NCBI RefSeq assembly: GCF_001761485.1
Contig: NC_090774.1
Span: forward strand, 2,852,001-2,916,000
Reading direction: 5' to 3'
Length of the DNA stretch: 64,000 nt
DNA from: Yarrowia lipolytica
Lineage: Eukaryota > Ascomycota > Dipodascomycetes > Dipodascales
Positions within the stretch are counted from its first letter, which is position 1, and every line of letters starts with the position of its first letter. The position numbers were made by a program, and so were the translations under genes. Positions 63,032 to 64,000 of this stretch are shown here, piece by piece. Under the pieces are notes generated by a model. That model saw only the letters and a program-made list of their open reading frames with translations, was not told the DNA's origin and did not search any database.

Positions 63032-63576
63032 ATGGCCAAGGCTTCTATCAACGACGTTGTTACCCGAGAGTACACCATCCACCTTCACAAGCGAGTGAGT
63101 ATTGAGCACAGGATCGGAAGCAGCACCATGGGTTGTGAGGGTAATGTGGAGTGTGCGAGAATGCAAAATTTTTGACCTCACACGACCTCATAGAATCCAC
63201 AGAATCCTTACAACATGACCCGCCCCATTGTGTGGGTAATGGTACCTTCAACACAACCAATGTCACCACCACCATATACTAACCCCAGGTCTTCGGTGTC
63301 CAGTTCAAGAAGCGAGCTCCCCGAGCCGTGAAGGAGATCAAGAAGTTCGCCAAGCTCCACATGGGTACTGAGGATGTCCGACTCGACCCCGCTCTCAACA
63401 AGGAGCTGTGGAAGCGAGGAATCAAGGGTGTTCCCCACCGAATGCGACTCCGAATCTCTCGAAAGCGAAACGACGAGGAGAACGCCAAGGAGAAGCTCTT
63501 CTCTTACGTCCAGGCCGTCAACGTTCCTTCCGCCAAGGGTCTCGAGACCACTGTCGTTGAGGTTGACGAGGAGTAA
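63032..63576 (+). CDS. RPL31: 60S ribosomal protein eL31 (spliced)
   Basis: The model is join(63032..63094, 63289..63576), 116 residues. Exon 1 codes MAKASINDVVTREYTIHLHK plus R and ends at GTGAGT. Exon 2 starts after CTAACCCCAG with VFGVQFKKRAPRAVKEIKKF. The rest is plain eL31: MGTEDVRLDPALNKELWKRG, KGVPHRMRLRISRKRNDEE and a short acidic tail. eL31 sits near the peptide exit tunnel of the large subunit. Codon use is strongly biased (CGA for Arg, AAG for Lys, GTC/GTT for Val), as in highly expressed Yarrowia genes. The AAAATGG start context and an intron early in the coding region are typical of yeast ribosomal protein genes. Confidence 0.97.
63095..63288 (+). other. RPL31 intron
   Basis: A 194-nt intron, phase 0, with GTGAGT donor and CTAACCCCAG acceptor. 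Confidence 0.92.
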
Positions 63577-63946
63577 GGGATTCCTCTCAGCACCGCAAAC
63601 ACAAAATTTGGATTGATTGTCACTTAAAAATAAATTGTACTTTATCAGCCTACAGTTTTACACCTGTAGCCCTACCTCCTAACGGGGAGTAGTTAGTCGT
63701 AGCAATGGGTGCTCAAACAAACACACTGCAGCCATTTAGGGAGATTGTATGGGTTGTATAGATATATTATTTGTAAATCGATACGAAAATGCCCCAACTC
63801 CCTTTCCTGATGTCCTGATCTTTGATCCATCGAAAATTGTTCTATTCGACTGTTCTATCTAACTGCTCTATCCAACTGCTCTATGGAAGGCGTGATCCAC
63901 ATCTCATTCACTCATTCATTGCATTGTATCAGATACTACGACGACC
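63577..63946. other. Intergenic downstream of RPL31
   Basis: About 370 bp. Near 63840-63885 a unit like CTGCTCTATCCAA is repeated about three times with changes. Nothing else was recognised. Confidence 0.5.
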
Positions 63947-64000
63947 ATGTTTCCAAGGCCTCCGGTAAGTCTCTACCTGTCCTCCCCTCTACCTCTATTC
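63947..64000 (+). CDS. Possible start of a gene cut by the window edge
   Basis: An ATG in ACGACCATG context opens MFPRPP, directly followed by GTAAGT, a possible intron donor as in many early-spliced genes of this species. The frame also stays open unspliced to the window edge. Too short to identify. Confidence 0.25.
   Translation, partial: MFPRPPVSLYLSSPLPLF

Overview
The window is nuclear DNA of an ascomycete yeast and looks like Yarrowia lipolytica. Three things point there. (1) Introns start with GTGAGT and end with a CTAAC branch point only a few bases before the AG (LSC1, MMS1-like, CMC4, RPL31 and the zinc-cluster gene). (2) A lone 5S rRNA gene sits among protein genes. (3) Genes are far apart, at about one per 3 kb, with short repeats based on TACTTGTA/TACAAGTA between them. 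No bacterial operon, CRISPR array, intact tRNA or recognisable transposon was found. The species call is inference.

Layout, left to right. 1-6.2 kb: a NAD kinase and the mitochondrial succinyl-CoA ligase alpha subunit, whose 12-codon first exon lies 640 bp from the rest. 7.6-11.1 kb: BRF1 of RNA polymerase III factor TFIIIB, preceded by a folded, B-box-containing element, then a two-domain glyoxalase I with two possible starts. 12.8-20.4 kb: a small MAPR/cytochrome b5-like haem protein and a 1456-residue repeat-rich scaffold with a C-terminal coiled coil. 21.0-26 kb: 5S rRNA, a nucleotide-sugar transporter (YEA4-like), a PQ-loop protein (ANY1-like) and an SSU1-type sulfite pump with sulfur-regulon-like boxes upstream. 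27.6-32.9 kb: an F-box-like protein and the vacuolar TRP channel YVC1. 32.9-38.3 kb: a 5.5 kb stretch with no convincing gene, leading into a Zn2Cys6 regulator whose reading frame breaks near 39.8 kb. 42.8-49.2 kb: YIP5-like, SPC3, a mitochondrial PPR-like protein and FYV7. 49.4-52.8 kb: a DDB1/MMS1-family beta-propeller protein. 55.2-61.5 kb: CMC4 (spliced), RDH54 and ATG3. 63.0-63.6 kb: RPL31 (spliced). The right edge may hold the start of another gene.

The genes are mostly unrelated housekeeping functions, each with its own promoter. Loose themes are mitochondria (LSC1, CMC4, the PPR protein, possibly GLO1), the secretory and endomembrane system (SPC3, YIP5, YEA4, ANY1, YVC1, ATG3), ribosome and RNA polymerase III output (BRF1, 5S, FYV7, RPL31) and genome maintenance (RDH54, the MMS1-like protein).

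The observations most worth following are the hairpin and B-box element upstream of BRF1, the frame break in the zinc-cluster gene, the sulfur-type boxes at SSU1, and the telomere-repeat-like sites between two CACGTG boxes upstream of YEA4. Gene names rest on motif recognition by eye. No database search was run.
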